From: Pseudomonas kribbensis
GTDB taxonomy: Bacteria; Pseudomonadota; Gammaproteobacteria; Pseudomonadales; Pseudomonadaceae
NCBI RefSeq assembly: GCF_003352185.1
Contig: NZ_CP029608.1
Location: forward strand, 6,180,501-6,244,500
DNA length: 64,000 nucleotides
Direction of reading: 5' to 3'
Numbering within the stretch: position 1 is the stretch's first letter; every line of letters begins with the position of its first letter. The position numbers and the translations under genes were made by a program. Below, one piece after another: positions 25,895 through 34,009 of this stretch. Below the pieces are notes generated by a model. The model had not been told where the DNA came from. It did no database searches and saw only the letters and a program-made list of their open reading frames with translations.

Positions 25895-26896
25895 TTACTT
25901 TTTTGCGACTTCAGCGCCGCCTTCCTGCAGACCCAGGTCAGCCAGTGCTTTTGCAGCAACCTTGGCCGGCAGTGGGATGTAGCCGTCTTTCACTACCACT
26001 TCCTGGCCCTGTTTCGACAGAACCAGTTTCACGAACTCGGCTTCCAGCGGGGCCAGAGGCTTGTTCGGGGCCTTGTTCACGTACACGTACAGGAAGCGGG
26101 ACAGTGGGTACTTGCCGTTCAGGGCGTTTTCTTCGCTGTCTTCGATGAACTCGGTGCTGCCTTTCTTCGACAGAGCAACGGTTTTCACGCTGGCGGTCTT
26201 GTAGCCGATGCCCGAGTAACCGATGCCGTTCAGCGAGGAGCTGATCGACTGCACGACCGAAGCCGAGCCTGGTTGTTCGTTGACGTTAGGCTTGTAGTCG
26301 CCTTTGCACAGGGCTTCTTCCTTGAAGTAGCCGTAGGTGCCGGATACCGAGTTACGGCCGAACAGTTGAACCGGCTTGTTGGCCAGGTCGCCGGTCACGC
26401 CCAGGTCGCCCCAGGTTTTAACGTCGGCTTTGGCGCCGCACAGACGAGTGGACGAGAAGATCGCGTCAACCTGTTCCATGGTCAGGTGCTGGATCGGGTT
26501 GTCCTTGTGTACGAAGACAGCCAGGGCGTCCACGGCAACCGGGATAGCGGTTGGCTTGTAGCCGTATTTCTGTTCGAAGGCAGCCAGTTCGGTGTCCTTC
26601 ATCTTGCGGCTCATCGGGCCCAGGTTGGAGGTGCCTTCGGTCAGCGCAGGTGGCGCGGTGGCGGAGCCAGCGGCCTGAATCTGGATGTTTACGTTCGGGT
26701 ATTCTTTTTTGTAGTTCTCGGCCCACAAGGTCATGAGGTTGGCCAGGGTATCGGAGCCGACGCTGGACAGGTTGCCCGACACACCAGTGGTCTTGGTGTA
26801 GCTCGGGATCGACGGGTCAACAGCGGCGAACGCGTTGGCGGTCGCAACGCCAGCAGCGACAAAAGTCATTGCCGCCATCAAACGCTTCAGTTTCAT
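25895..26896 (-). CDS. pstS: Phosphate-binding periplasmic protein PstS
   Basis: High-affinity periplasmic phosphate receptor of the Pst system (333 residues). The signal peptide ([19 protein letters not shown]) precedes [20 protein letters not shown]. That phosphate-contact segment with GSDT is followed by [16 protein letters not shown] and [18 protein letters not shown], features of the DING/PstS family. The ATG at 26896 has TAGGAGT upstream. It lies upstream of pstC with its own Pho boxes (26964-26992) and a terminator, so it can be expressed separately and strongly. Confidence 0.96.
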   Translation of the reverse strand: MKLKRLMAAMTFVAAGVATANAFAAVDPSIPSYTKTTGVSGNLSSVGSDTLANLMTLWAENYKKEYPNVNIQIQAAGSATAPPALTEGTSNLGPMSRKMKDTELAAFEQKYGYKPTAIPVAVDALAVFVHKDNPIQHLTMEQVDAIFSSTRLCGAKADVKTWGDLGVTGDLANKPVQLFGRNSVSGTYGYFKEEALCKGDYKPNVNEQPGSASVVQSISSSLNGIGYSGIGYKTASVKTVALSKKGSTEFIEDSEENALNGKYPLSRFLYVYVNKAPNKPLAPLEAEFVKLVLSKQGQEVVVKDGYIPLPAKVAAKALADLGLQEGGAEVAKK

Positions 26897-26963
26897 GCCT
26901 TACTCCTAGCAGATAGGGGGTGTTAAGTCGGGGCCAAGTATCAGCAGGCCGTGTGAACACTCT

Positions 26964-26992
26964 ATGGCTGAAATATGACAATTGGATGAAAG
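26964..26992 (-). promoter_or_regulatory. Triple Pho box upstream of pstS
   Basis: On the leftward strand CTTTCAT (26986-26992), TTGTCAT (26975-26981) and CAGCCAT (26964-26970) recur every 11 bases, each close to the PhoB half-site CTGTCAT. They lie 68-96 bases before the pstS ATG. Confidence 0.85.
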
Positions 26993-27050
26993 GCCAGCAT
27001 CCCCTGTCGGAAGGCTGGCCTTTCAGTTGTAACCGGACGTGTGGGATGAA

Positions 27051-28349
27051 TCAGCGGCCCTTGCTCCACAGCCAGGCGCCGACCAGGATCCCCATCCCGC
27101 ACAGCACCGCCACGTAATAGGCAGGCCCCATCGCACTTTCTTTCAGCAGCAGGCTGACCACCATCGGGGTCAAACCGCCGAAGATGGCGTAAGCGACGTT
27201 ATAAGAGAAGGACAGACCGCTGAAACGCACCACCGGCGGGAACGCCTTGACCATCACGTACGGAACCGCGCCGATGGTGCCGACCAGGAAGCCGGTCAGT
27301 GCATACAGCGGAAACAGCCAGTCCGGGTGATCGGCGAGGCTGTGATAGAACGTCCAGGAGCTGGCCAGCAAGCCCAGGCAACCGAACACGAACACGCGAC
27401 CGGCACCGAAGCGATCCGCCAGTGCGCCGGAAATGATGCAGCCCAGGCTCAGGAAGACGATGGCCAGGCTGTTGGATTGCAGCGCAATCGTCGGCGAGAA
27501 GTGATAGACCGTCTGCAGCACGGTCGGGGTCATCAGGATCACCACGACGATGCCGGCAGACAACAGCCAGGTCAGCAGCATCGAAACCGCGATGGCCCCA
27601 CGATGGTCACGCAGCACCGCGCGCAGCGGCACTTCTTCGGCCAGGGCCTTGCGCTGTTGCAGTTCAGCGAACACCGGGGTTTCGTGCAACCAGCGGCGCA
27701 GGTAGACCGAGAACAGGCCGAACACGCCGCCGAGCAGGAACGGAATCCGCCAGGCGTAATCCGAAACTTCCACCGGCGTATAAATGCTGTTGATCGCGGT
27801 GGCGACCAGCGAACCCAGCAGGATGCCCGCCGTCAGGCCACTGGTCAGAGTGCCGCAGGCATAGCCGACATGCTTTCCGGGCACGTGTTCGGAAACGAAG
27901 ACCCACGCCCCCGGCACTTCACCGCCAATTGCCGCGCCCTGAATGACGCGCATCAACAGCAGGAGGATCGGCGCCCACATGCCGATCTGCGCATAGGTCG
28001 GCAGCAGCCCCATGATCAGGGTCGGCACGGCCATCATGAAAATGCTCAGGGTGAACATCTTCTTGCGCCCCAGCAGGTCGCCGAAGTGCGCCATCACGAT
28101 CCCGCCCAGCGGTCGCGCAAGGTAACCGGCAGCGAAGATGCCGAAGGTCTGCATCAGGCGCAGCCACTCGGGCATGTCGGCGGGGAAGAACAATTTGCCG
28201 ACCACGGTGGCAAAGAACACGAAAATGATGAAATCGTAGAACTCCAGCGCACCGCCCAGGGCCGATAGCGACAGAGTCTTGTAGTCATTGCGGGTCAAGG
28301 GTCGTGCGGGTTGGTCCGGCTGCGCGATGCTCGAGGGCGCTGTGGTCAT
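27051..28349 (-). CDS. MFS transporter, metabolite:H+ symporter type
   Basis: A 432-residue major-facilitator protein of the metabolite/proton symporter group (sugar-acid, citrate, shikimate or osmolyte carriers). Twelve hydrophobic segments are apparent. The family loops are visible: GGALEFYDFIIFVFFATVVG at the start, YLARPLGGIVMAHFGDLLGR, and RVIQGAAIGGEVPGAWVFVS. I chose the ATG at 28349 (MTTAPSSIAQP); upstream sequence lacks family character. It sits next to pstS, as in P. aeruginosa, but has no visible Pho box. The substrate is unknown. Confidence 0.85.
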   Translation of the reverse strand: MTTAPSSIAQPDQPARPLTRNDYKTLSLSALGGALEFYDFIIFVFFATVVGKLFFPADMPEWLRLMQTFGIFAAGYLARPLGGIVMAHFGDLLGRKKMFTLSIFMMAVPTLIMGLLPTYAQIGMWAPILLLLMRVIQGAAIGGEVPGAWVFVSEHVPGKHVGYACGTLTSGLTAGILLGSLVATAINSIYTPVEVSDYAWRIPFLLGGVFGLFSVYLRRWLHETPVFAELQQRKALAEEVPLRAVLRDHRGAIAVSMLLTWLLSAGIVVVILMTPTVLQTVYHFSPTIALQSNSLAIVFLSLGCIISGALADRFGAGRVFVFGCLGLLASSWTFYHSLADHPDWLFPLYALTGFLVGTIGAVPYVMVKAFPPVVRFSGLSFSYNVAYAIFGGLTPMVVSLLLKESAMGPAYYVAVLCGMGILVGAWLWSKGR

Positions 28350-28727
28350 GGCAAGGTCTTCTCTTATAGTCGGATCTGCCGCCACAACAACGCTGGCTGT
28401 GGCTCGGGCAGGTTCGGCACCATAGCAAATTGTTCGAAAAAGCACATAGAGGCGCGTATTTGACGGTCGAAATGAGAACCGGATGGTCGTCGCGGAGTCT
28501 ACCGACCGATATACTCGCAATCCTGCTCCGGCTTGTAAGGGGTTGCTGTGCGAAAACGTCGTTGGTCGCCTTGGCGCGTGGATCCAGCCGGTTTCGCAGA
28601 GTTTCCCTTTAGGCGCCTTATGGAAAACGTGACGAACGTAGTATGTTCGGTGCTGAATCGTTTTTCCTGAAGACGGCTACCACCAGCAATACCCAACGAA
28701 GAGTCACGGGTCAGAGGCACCCCCGGC
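28350..28727. other. Divergent intergenic region, MFS gene / thioesterase gene
   Basis: Both promoters must lie in this 378-base gap. I see no convincing gene. A near-perfect 17-base palindrome CGAAC-GTAGTAT-GTTCG at 28633-28649 is a possible operator, about 80 bases before the thioesterase start. Confidence 0.5.
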
Positions 28728-29132
28728 ATGATAGAGCTCGAACAAGAAGATCCGATCCCGCAAGGCGACCTGGCCCTGCAAATCACCGCGCTTCCCCGCG
28801 AAACCAACGGCTTCGGCGATATTTTCGGCGGCTGGCTGGTGGCGCAGATGGACCTGGCCGGCACCGCAATGGCCAGCCGCGTCGCCGGTGGCCGTGTCGC
28901 GACCGTTGCCATCGACCGCATGGCGTTTCTGGTGCCGGTGGCCGTCGGCGCGCAATTGTCCTTCTATACCCAGACCCTGGAAATCGGCCGCAGCTCGATC
29001 CAGATGATGGTCGAGGTATGGAGCGACGATCCGTTGTCCAGCGAGTGGCGTAAAGTGACCGAAGCGGTGTTCGTGTTCGTGGCCATTGACGGCAGCGGTC
29101 GCACCCGTTCGGTTCCGCCGCGCGCACGTTAA
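28728..29132 (+). CDS. Acyl-CoA thioesterase, hotdog fold (YciA-like)
   Basis: Hydrolyses acyl-CoA thioesters to free acid and CoA in the cytoplasm; YciA-type enzymes form hotdog-fold hexamers. The product is 134 residues. It contains the family region ETNGFGDIFGGWLVAQMDLA (hotdog helix with conserved Asn, Gly and Asp) and RVATVAIDRMAFLVPVAVG, then EVWSDDP and TEAVFVFVAIDGSGRTR. Length and motifs fit single-domain YciA/BFIT proteins. It is followed by an unrelated mutarotase after 59 bases; co-transcription is possible. The preferred chain length cannot be read from sequence. Confidence 0.87.
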   Translation: MIELEQEDPIPQGDLALQITALPRETNGFGDIFGGWLVAQMDLAGTAMASRVAGGRVATVAIDRMAFLVPVAVGAQLSFYTQTLEIGRSSIQMMVEVWSDDPLSSEWRKVTEAVFVFVAIDGSGRTRSVPPRAR

Positions 29133-29191
29133 ACCTCGCGGCCCTTTCAAGGTCGATAGTCGTCCCAAGTTGCTGATTCGAGAGTTGTCCC

Positions 29192-30091
29192 ATGAACACG
29201 CCCAACGTTGAAGCCGTGAAACTGGATGAACTGAACTGCTGGCGCATCCGCCACGGTCAGGCCGAAGTGCTGGTGGCCCAGCAAGGCGCGCACATCCTCA
29301 GTTATCAGGTTGACGGCCAGCCGCCGCTGATCTGGCTGAACGACAAGGCCGTGTTCAAGACCGGCAAGAGCATCCGCGCCGGCGTGCCGGTGTGCTGGCC
29401 GTGGTTCGGCGTCTTCGCCCGCAACCCGCAGAGCGTGCAGGCCATGCGCGTCAGCGAAGAGCCGGCGGCCGCTCACGGGTTTGTCCGGGCGATGGACTGG
29501 GAGCTGGGCGGTATCGAAACCGAGGGCGAAAGCCTGAAGGTGGAATTCACCCTGCCCTACCCTGAAGGCGGCTTTGCGGGTTGGCCACATCAGGTCGACC
29601 TGACTCTGACCCTGCGCCTCGATGATCAGCTGCACATCAGCCTGACCAGCCACAACCGTGGCACCGACACCGTCAGCATCAGCCAGGCGCTGCATAGCTA
29701 TTTCGCTGTCAGTGATGTGCGCAACGTACGCGTCGAAGGTGTGGATGGCCTGAACTACATCGAGACCCTGGATGACTGGAAGACGCACACCCAGCAAGAC
29801 GACCTGCGTTTTGCCGGGGAAACCGACCGCATCTACCTCGAAGCTCCGCCGCAATTGAGCATCGTCGATCCGGCCTGGGAGCGGCGCATCGTGCTGACCG
29901 CTACCGGCTCACGCACGGCGGTGATCTGGAACCCTTGGATCGACCGCGCCGCCGCGTTCAGCGACATGGACAACGACGGCTGGCAGCGGATGTTGTGCAT
30001 CGAAACGGCGAACGTGATGGATGACATCGTGACCCTCGCGCCGGATGCCCGCCACACCATGGGCGTCAGCGTCGGCGGCAAGCCGCTCTGA
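29192..30091 (+). CDS. D-hexose-6-phosphate mutarotase (YeaD-like aldose-1-epimerase)
   Basis: Interconverts alpha and beta anomers of glucose-6-phosphate and related sugars. The 299-residue beta-sandwich protein has the YeaD features QGAHILSYQVDGQPPLIWLN, IRAGVPVCWPWFG, AHGFVRAMDWELG, ISQALHSYFAVSDV and VIWNPWIDRAAAFSDMDNDG. The GVPVCWPWFG and AHGF segments supply the sugar-phosphate pocket and catalytic His. RBS sequence is weak. A bidirectional terminator overlaps its end. Confidence 0.88.
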   Translation: MNTPNVEAVKLDELNCWRIRHGQAEVLVAQQGAHILSYQVDGQPPLIWLNDKAVFKTGKSIRAGVPVCWPWFGVFARNPQSVQAMRVSEEPAAAHGFVRAMDWELGGIETEGESLKVEFTLPYPEGGFAGWPHQVDLTLTLRLDDQLHISLTSHNRGTDTVSISQALHSYFAVSDVRNVRVEGVDGLNYIETLDDWKTHTQQDDLRFAGETDRIYLEAPPQLSIVDPAWERRIVLTATGSRTAVIWNPWIDRAAAFSDMDNDGWQRMLCIETANVMDDIVTLAPDARHTMGVSVGGKPL

Positions 30092-30096
30092 AAACA

Positions 30097-30128
30097 AAAA
30101 TCGCAGCCCTTGGGCTGCGATTTTTTTT
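30097..30128 (+). terminator. Rho-independent terminator after the mutarotase gene (bidirectional)
   Basis: Stem TCGCAGCCC (30101-30109), loop TT, GGGCTGCGA (30112-30120), then eight T; an A-run on the left lets it serve the converging gene ending at 30140. Confidence 0.9.
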
Positions 30129-30139
30129 GCTGCTCGGGA

Positions 30140-30676
30140 TTACAGATCCTTTTCCTGCACCACCCGCACCTTGTCCGCTTCCAGCGCATAGGCCGCATCG
30201 GCCAGGTCATTGCTGACCTTTTCGATCTTCAGCGTGCCGGTCACCCACAGCGGCGTGTAGATGTCGTCCAGCTTCAAACCCTTGGGGTAGCGCACCAGCA
30301 CCAGTTGATTCGGTGGCGGTGGCGGCACGTGGATGCACGCGCCCGGATACGGCACGAGGAAAAACAGCGTGCTGCGGCCCTTGGCGTCCGACTCCAGCGG
30401 CACCGGATAACCGCCGATGCGGATGTGCTTGTCGTTCATCGACGCCACGGTCTTGGTCGAATACATCACCGCCGGCAAACCCTTGGCCTGCTTCATCCCG
30501 CCTTTCTGGGTGAAGGTTCCGGTGGCTTCCGGAGAGTTGTGATCGATTTCAGGCATGGCCTCGAGGGCTTTCTGATCCGACTTGGGCATCAGTTCCAGCC
30601 AGTCGGTTTCCGGCAGTTCGCCGGCGTGGGCCAGACCGCTGCCCAGCAAAAGGAGAGTCAACAGAAGACGGCGCAT
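30140..30676 (-). CDS. DUF3299 exported protein
   Basis: A 178-residue periplasmic protein of unknown function. The signal peptide (LLLTLLLLGSGLAHA) precedes ELPETDWLELMPKSDQKALE. The DUF3299 core IRIGGYPVPLESDAKGRSTL, FFLVPYPGACIHVPPPPPNQ and IYTPLWVTGTLKI is clear. The single Cys in GACIHVPPPPPNQ is characteristic of the family. Such proteins often accompany lipoprotein-export-type ABC permeases, but no partner gene is adjacent here. Confidence 0.85.
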   Translation of the reverse strand: MRRLLLTLLLLGSGLAHAGELPETDWLELMPKSDQKALEAMPEIDHNSPEATGTFTQKGGMKQAKGLPAVMYSTKTVASMNDKHIRIGGYPVPLESDAKGRSTLFFLVPYPGACIHVPPPPPNQLVLVRYPKGLKLDDIYTPLWVTGTLKIEKVSNDLADAAYALEADKVRVVQEKDL

Positions 30677-30722
30677 GAAGATGCTCGTAGGAAAAAGGAA
30701 ACAGTTAATCGCCGAGCATTCT

Positions 30723-30757
30723 AGCCCTCTCCACCGGTTTGGCAGAGAGGGCTTTTT
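30723..30757 (+). terminator. Hairpin with T-run between DUF3299 and glsB genes
   Basis: AGCCCTCT (30723-30730) pairs with AGAGGGCT (30746-30753), followed by TTTTC on the rightward strand. No rightward gene precedes it, so it may block antisense transcripts. On the leftward strand it lacks a T-run and would be a weak terminator for the 30767-31012 gene. Confidence 0.5.
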
Positions 30758-30766
30758 CGCTTTGGA

Positions 30767-31012
30767 TCAGTTCTTTTTGATCAGGCCGTAGATCACCAGC
30801 AGGATGATCGCGCCCACCAGCGCACCGAAGAAGCCGGCGCCCTGGCCCGCGTGATAAATGCCCAGGGCCTGGCCGCCGTAGGTGGCTGCCAGCGAACCGC
30901 CGATACCCAGCAGGATGGTCATGATCCAGCCCATGCTGTCATCGCCCGGCTTGAGGAACCGTGCCAGCAGGCCGACGATCAGGCCGATAAAGATGGTTCC
31001 GATAATTCCCAT
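30767..31012 (-). CDS. GlsB/YeaQ/YmgE family small membrane protein
   Basis: An 81-residue inner-membrane protein with three hydrophobic segments (IIGTIFIGLIVGLLARFL, WIMTILLGIGGSLAATY, FFGALVGAIILLVIYGLI). The family signature GLLARFLKPGDDSMGW is complete. Members are linked to general stress responses; the molecular role is unknown. AGGGAAATGCC precedes the ATG at 31012. Confidence 0.88.
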   Translation of the reverse strand: MGIIGTIFIGLIVGLLARFLKPGDDSMGWIMTILLGIGGSLAATYGGQALGIYHAGQGAGFFGALVGAIILLVIYGLIKKN

Positions 31013-31123
31013 GGCATTTCCCTCTGAATTGGTCGATATGCGAAAGCCTAGTCAGACTTTGGCATCCTGCCATCAGAGAACGGCGGCCCTTAATGGTTCC
31101 GCCGTTGCCAGATGAAACTCTCG

Positions 31124-32206
31124 TTACTCGGCGATCAGCGCCTCGACCTTGAGGATCTGCTGTTCGAGGGTCGCCTTGTCCTTGCAACGCAGGTTGGCGT
31201 GACCGACCTTGCGCCCGGCCTTGAAGGCCTTGCCGTAGTGATGCAGATGGCAATCGTCGATGGCAATGACCTTCTCGACCGGCGGCACAACGCCGATGAA
31301 GTTGAGCATTGCGCTCTCGCCGACCTTGGCCGTCGAGCCAAGCGGCAGACCGGCAACGGCCCGCAGGTGGTTTTCGAACTGGCTGCACTCGGCGCCTTCG
31401 GTGGTCCAGTGCCCGGAGTTGTGCACGCGCGGGGCGATTTCGTTGGCCTTTAGGCCACCGTCGACTTCAAAGAACTCGAACGCCATTACACCGACATAGT
31501 CCAGCTGCTTGAGGACGCGGCTGGAGTAGTCTTCAGCCAGGGCCTGCAGCGGGTGATCGGAACTGGCGACCGACAGCTTGAGGATGCCGCTGTCGTGGGT
31601 GTTGTGCACCAGTGGATAGAACTTCGTCTCGCCATCGCGGGCACGCACGGCGATCAGCGACACTTCGCCGGTGAACGGCACGAAGCCTTCCAGCAGGCAC
31701 GGCACGCTGCCCAGTTCGGCGAAGGTATCGACGACGTCTTCCGGCTTGCGCAGGACTTTCTGGCCCTTGCCGTCGTAACCCAGGGTGCGGGTTTTCAACA
31801 CGGCCGGCAGACCGATCGAAGCAACAGCGGCGTCCAGATCGGCTTGCGACTGGATGTCGGCGAACGCCGGGGTCGGAATCCCCAGGTCCTTGAACATGCT
31901 TTTCTCGAACCAGCGGTCGCGAGCGATGCGCAGGGCTTCGGCGCTCGGGTAGACCGGCACGAATTGCGAAAGGAACGCCACGGTTTCGGCCGGGACGCTT
32001 TCGAACTCGAAGGTCACCAGATCGACTTCATCGGCCAGCTGACGCAGGTGATCCTGATCGCCGTAATCGGCCCGCAGGTGTTCGCCCAGCGCAGCGGCGC
32101 AAGCGTCCGGCGCAGGGTCGAGGAAAGCGAAGTTCATGCCCAGCGGGGTGCCCGCCAGGGCCAACATGCGACCCAACTGGCCGCCACCGATTACACCGAT
32201 CTTCAT
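31124..32206 (-). CDS. purK: N5-carboxyaminoimidazole ribonucleotide synthase
   Basis: Purine biosynthesis: ATP-dependent carboxylation of AIR to N5-CAIR. The 360-residue ATP-grasp enzyme begins MKIGVIGGGQLGRMLALAGT. It has KTRTLGYDGKGQKVLRKPED in the ATP-binding loop, EVSLIAVRARDGETKFYPL, and the active-site run FFEVDGGLKANEIAPRVHNS. I chose the ATG at 32206 rather than the longer frame to 32269, which adds a non-homologous leader. purE lies 10 bases upstream in the same direction, so N5-CAIR passes directly from PurK to PurE. Confidence 0.95.
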   Translation of the reverse strand: MKIGVIGGGQLGRMLALAGTPLGMNFAFLDPAPDACAAALGEHLRADYGDQDHLRQLADEVDLVTFEFESVPAETVAFLSQFVPVYPSAEALRIARDRWFEKSMFKDLGIPTPAFADIQSQADLDAAVASIGLPAVLKTRTLGYDGKGQKVLRKPEDVVDTFAELGSVPCLLEGFVPFTGEVSLIAVRARDGETKFYPLVHNTHDSGILKLSVASSDHPLQALAEDYSSRVLKQLDYVGVMAFEFFEVDGGLKANEIAPRVHNSGHWTTEGAECSQFENHLRAVAGLPLGSTAKVGESAMLNFIGVVPPVEKVIAIDDCHLHHYGKAFKAGRKVGHANLRCKDKATLEQQILKVEALIAE

Positions 32207-32216
32207 CTCAACAACC

Positions 32217-32708
32217 TCAGGCAATACGTGGGTCTGGATTGTCCAGGACGCTGTCCGTCTGCTCGGCACGGAAGGTCTTCAGTACCGCGTGGAATTGTGG
32301 ATGCTTGGCACCCAGGATGCTCGCCGACAGCAGCGCGGCGTTGATCGCACCGGCCTTGCCGATGGCCAGGGTGGCAACCGGGATGCCGGCCGGCATCTGC
32401 ACGATCGACAGCAGCGAATCGACGCCCGAAAGCATGGCCGACTGCACCGGCACGCCCAGCACCGGCAGGTGGGTCTTGGCCGCACACATGCCTGGCAGGT
32501 GGGCCGCGCCGCCGGCACCGGCGATGATCACCTCGATGCCGCGGCCTTCGGCCTCTTCAGCGTACTGGAACAGCAGATCCGGGGTGCGGTGGGCAGAAAC
32601 CACCTTGACCTCGTACGGGATGCCGAGCTTTTCCAGCATATCGGCGGTGTGGCTAAGGGTGGACCAATCGGACTTGGAGCCCATGATCACGCCAACCAGT
32701 GCACTCAT
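32217..32708 (-). CDS. purE: N5-carboxyaminoimidazole ribonucleotide mutase
   Basis: Converts N5-CAIR to CAIR in purine synthesis. The 163-residue protein has the class I PurE signature [20 protein letters not shown], followed by [39 protein letters not shown] and [20 protein letters not shown]. It is the first gene of the purE-purK operon. A terminator upstream (32747-32783) insulates it from the LysR gene. Confidence 0.96.
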   Translation of the reverse strand: MSALVGVIMGSKSDWSTLSHTADMLEKLGIPYEVKVVSAHRTPDLLFQYAEEAEGRGIEVIIAGAGGAAHLPGMCAAKTHLPVLGVPVQSAMLSGVDSLLSIVQMPAGIPVATLAIGKAGAINAALLSASILGAKHPQFHAVLKTFRAEQTDSVLDNPDPRIA

Positions 32709-32746
32709 CGTCGCGCCTCTTCTCTCTGGGCGCCCGCAGGCGCGTC

Positions 32747-32783
32747 AAAAACAACAAGCCACGCAGATTGCGTGGCTTGTTGT
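32747..32783 (-). terminator. Rho-independent terminator between the LysR gene and purE
   Basis: ACAACAAGCCACGCA (32751-32765) pairs perfectly with TGCGTGGCTTGTTGT (32769-32783). On the leftward strand it is followed by TTTTT. It ends the leftward LysR transcript; the purEK promoter must lie between it and 32708. Confidence 0.85.
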
Positions 32784-32920
32784 AGGAAAAATGGCCGGAC
32801 GAACCGGCCGAAGGCCGCGCAGTATACCGCAAAGAAAGCAATAAACAGCCCCCGTGGCGACCATCTGTCAAATGAGCCAAAGCCCCGGTTTTATTGACTC
32901 AAAGGTCAGCGCCAGCGCAT

Positions 32921-33829
32921 TCAGGAAGATTGTGCGGCACCGCCTTCAAGCTTGCGCCACAACAACCGCACGTTGGCCTTGCGCACCAGTGCGCAGCGAT
33001 ACAGGCGAATCTCCAGCGGCACATGCCATTGCGGGCCGCCGCAGACCACCAGTTCGCCTCGGGCCAGTTCGGCCCGCACGCTCAGTTGCGGCACCCAGGC
33101 AATGCCGAGGCCTTCCAGCGCCATGCTTTTAAGGCTGTCGGCCATGGCAGTTTCATAGATCGTGGTGAAGCGCAGCTGTCGCTGGCGCAGCAAGCCGTTC
33201 ACCGAACGGCCGAGAAATGCCCCGGCGCTATAGGCCAGCAGCGGCACGCTGGCCTCGCCTTCCAGGTCGAACAGCGGTTTGCCATTGGCATCCGCCGCAC
33301 ACACCGGAAGCATTTCGGTCTGGCCCAGGTGCAGTGACGGGAAGATTTCCGGGTCCATCTGCATCGCCGCGTCCGGGTCGTAGAACGCCAGCATCAGATC
33401 GCAGCCACCTTCACGCAGCGCGTGCACCGCGTCGCCAACGTTGGTCGCCACCAGCCGCGTGGCGATGTTCAGGCCTTCGTTGCGCAGTTGCGCGATCCAG
33501 CGCGGAAAGAAACCGAGCGCCAGCGAGTGCGCTGCCGCCACCTGGATCACTTCACCCTGCCCGCCTTCCAGGTGATGCAAATGGCGCAGCACCTCGCCGA
33601 GCTGTTCGACCACCGTGCGCGCGGTCACCAGAAACAGTTGCCCCGCCGCCGTCAGCTCGACCGGCGTGCGCGAGCGGTTGACCAACGTCAGGCCCAGCGC
33701 GGCTTCCAGACTGCGGATCCGCCGGCTGAAGGCCGGCTGGGTCACGAAGCGCCGTTCGGCTGCCTGCGAGAAGCTGCGGGTGGCGGCCAGGGCACTGAAG
33801 TCCTCGAGCCATTTGCTTTCCAGATTCAT
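32921..33829 (-). CDS. LysR-family transcriptional regulator
   Basis: A 302-residue LysR-type regulator divergent from aspA. The N-terminal helix-turn-helix is at about residues 8-65 (LEDFSALAATRSFSQAAERR, FVTQPAFSRRIRSLEAALGL). A ligand-binding domain follows (GEVIQVAAAHSLALGFFPRW, ALEGLGIAWVPQLSV). GGGAGG precedes the ATG at 33829. By the usual LysR arrangement it may control the divergent aspartase gene, perhaps in response to an amino acid; this is inference from position only. Confidence 0.85.
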   Translation of the reverse strand: MNLESKWLEDFSALAATRSFSQAAERRFVTQPAFSRRIRSLEAALGLTLVNRSRTPVELTAAGQLFLVTARTVVEQLGEVLRHLHHLEGGQGEVIQVAAAHSLALGFFPRWIAQLRNEGLNIATRLVATNVGDAVHALREGGCDLMLAFYDPDAAMQMDPEIFPSLHLGQTEMLPVCAADANGKPLFDLEGEASVPLLAYSAGAFLGRSVNGLLRQRQLRFTTIYETAMADSLKSMALEGLGIAWVPQLSVRAELARGELVVCGGPQWHVPLEIRLYRCALVRKANVRLLWRKLEGGAAQSS

Positions 33830-34009
33830 CACGTCCTCCCGGACACGCACCAAAACAGGTCACACGTCTGCCGCGCACGCGGCGTCACACGGGCATTATG
33901 CCGAATATGCATAGGGCAGTGTTTAACAGCATTGGCCCTAAAATTCCCACAAGCCTAGCATTCGCAGCGTTCCGGCACAGACCGGGTCCATATCGAGATG
34001 ATTTCTATC

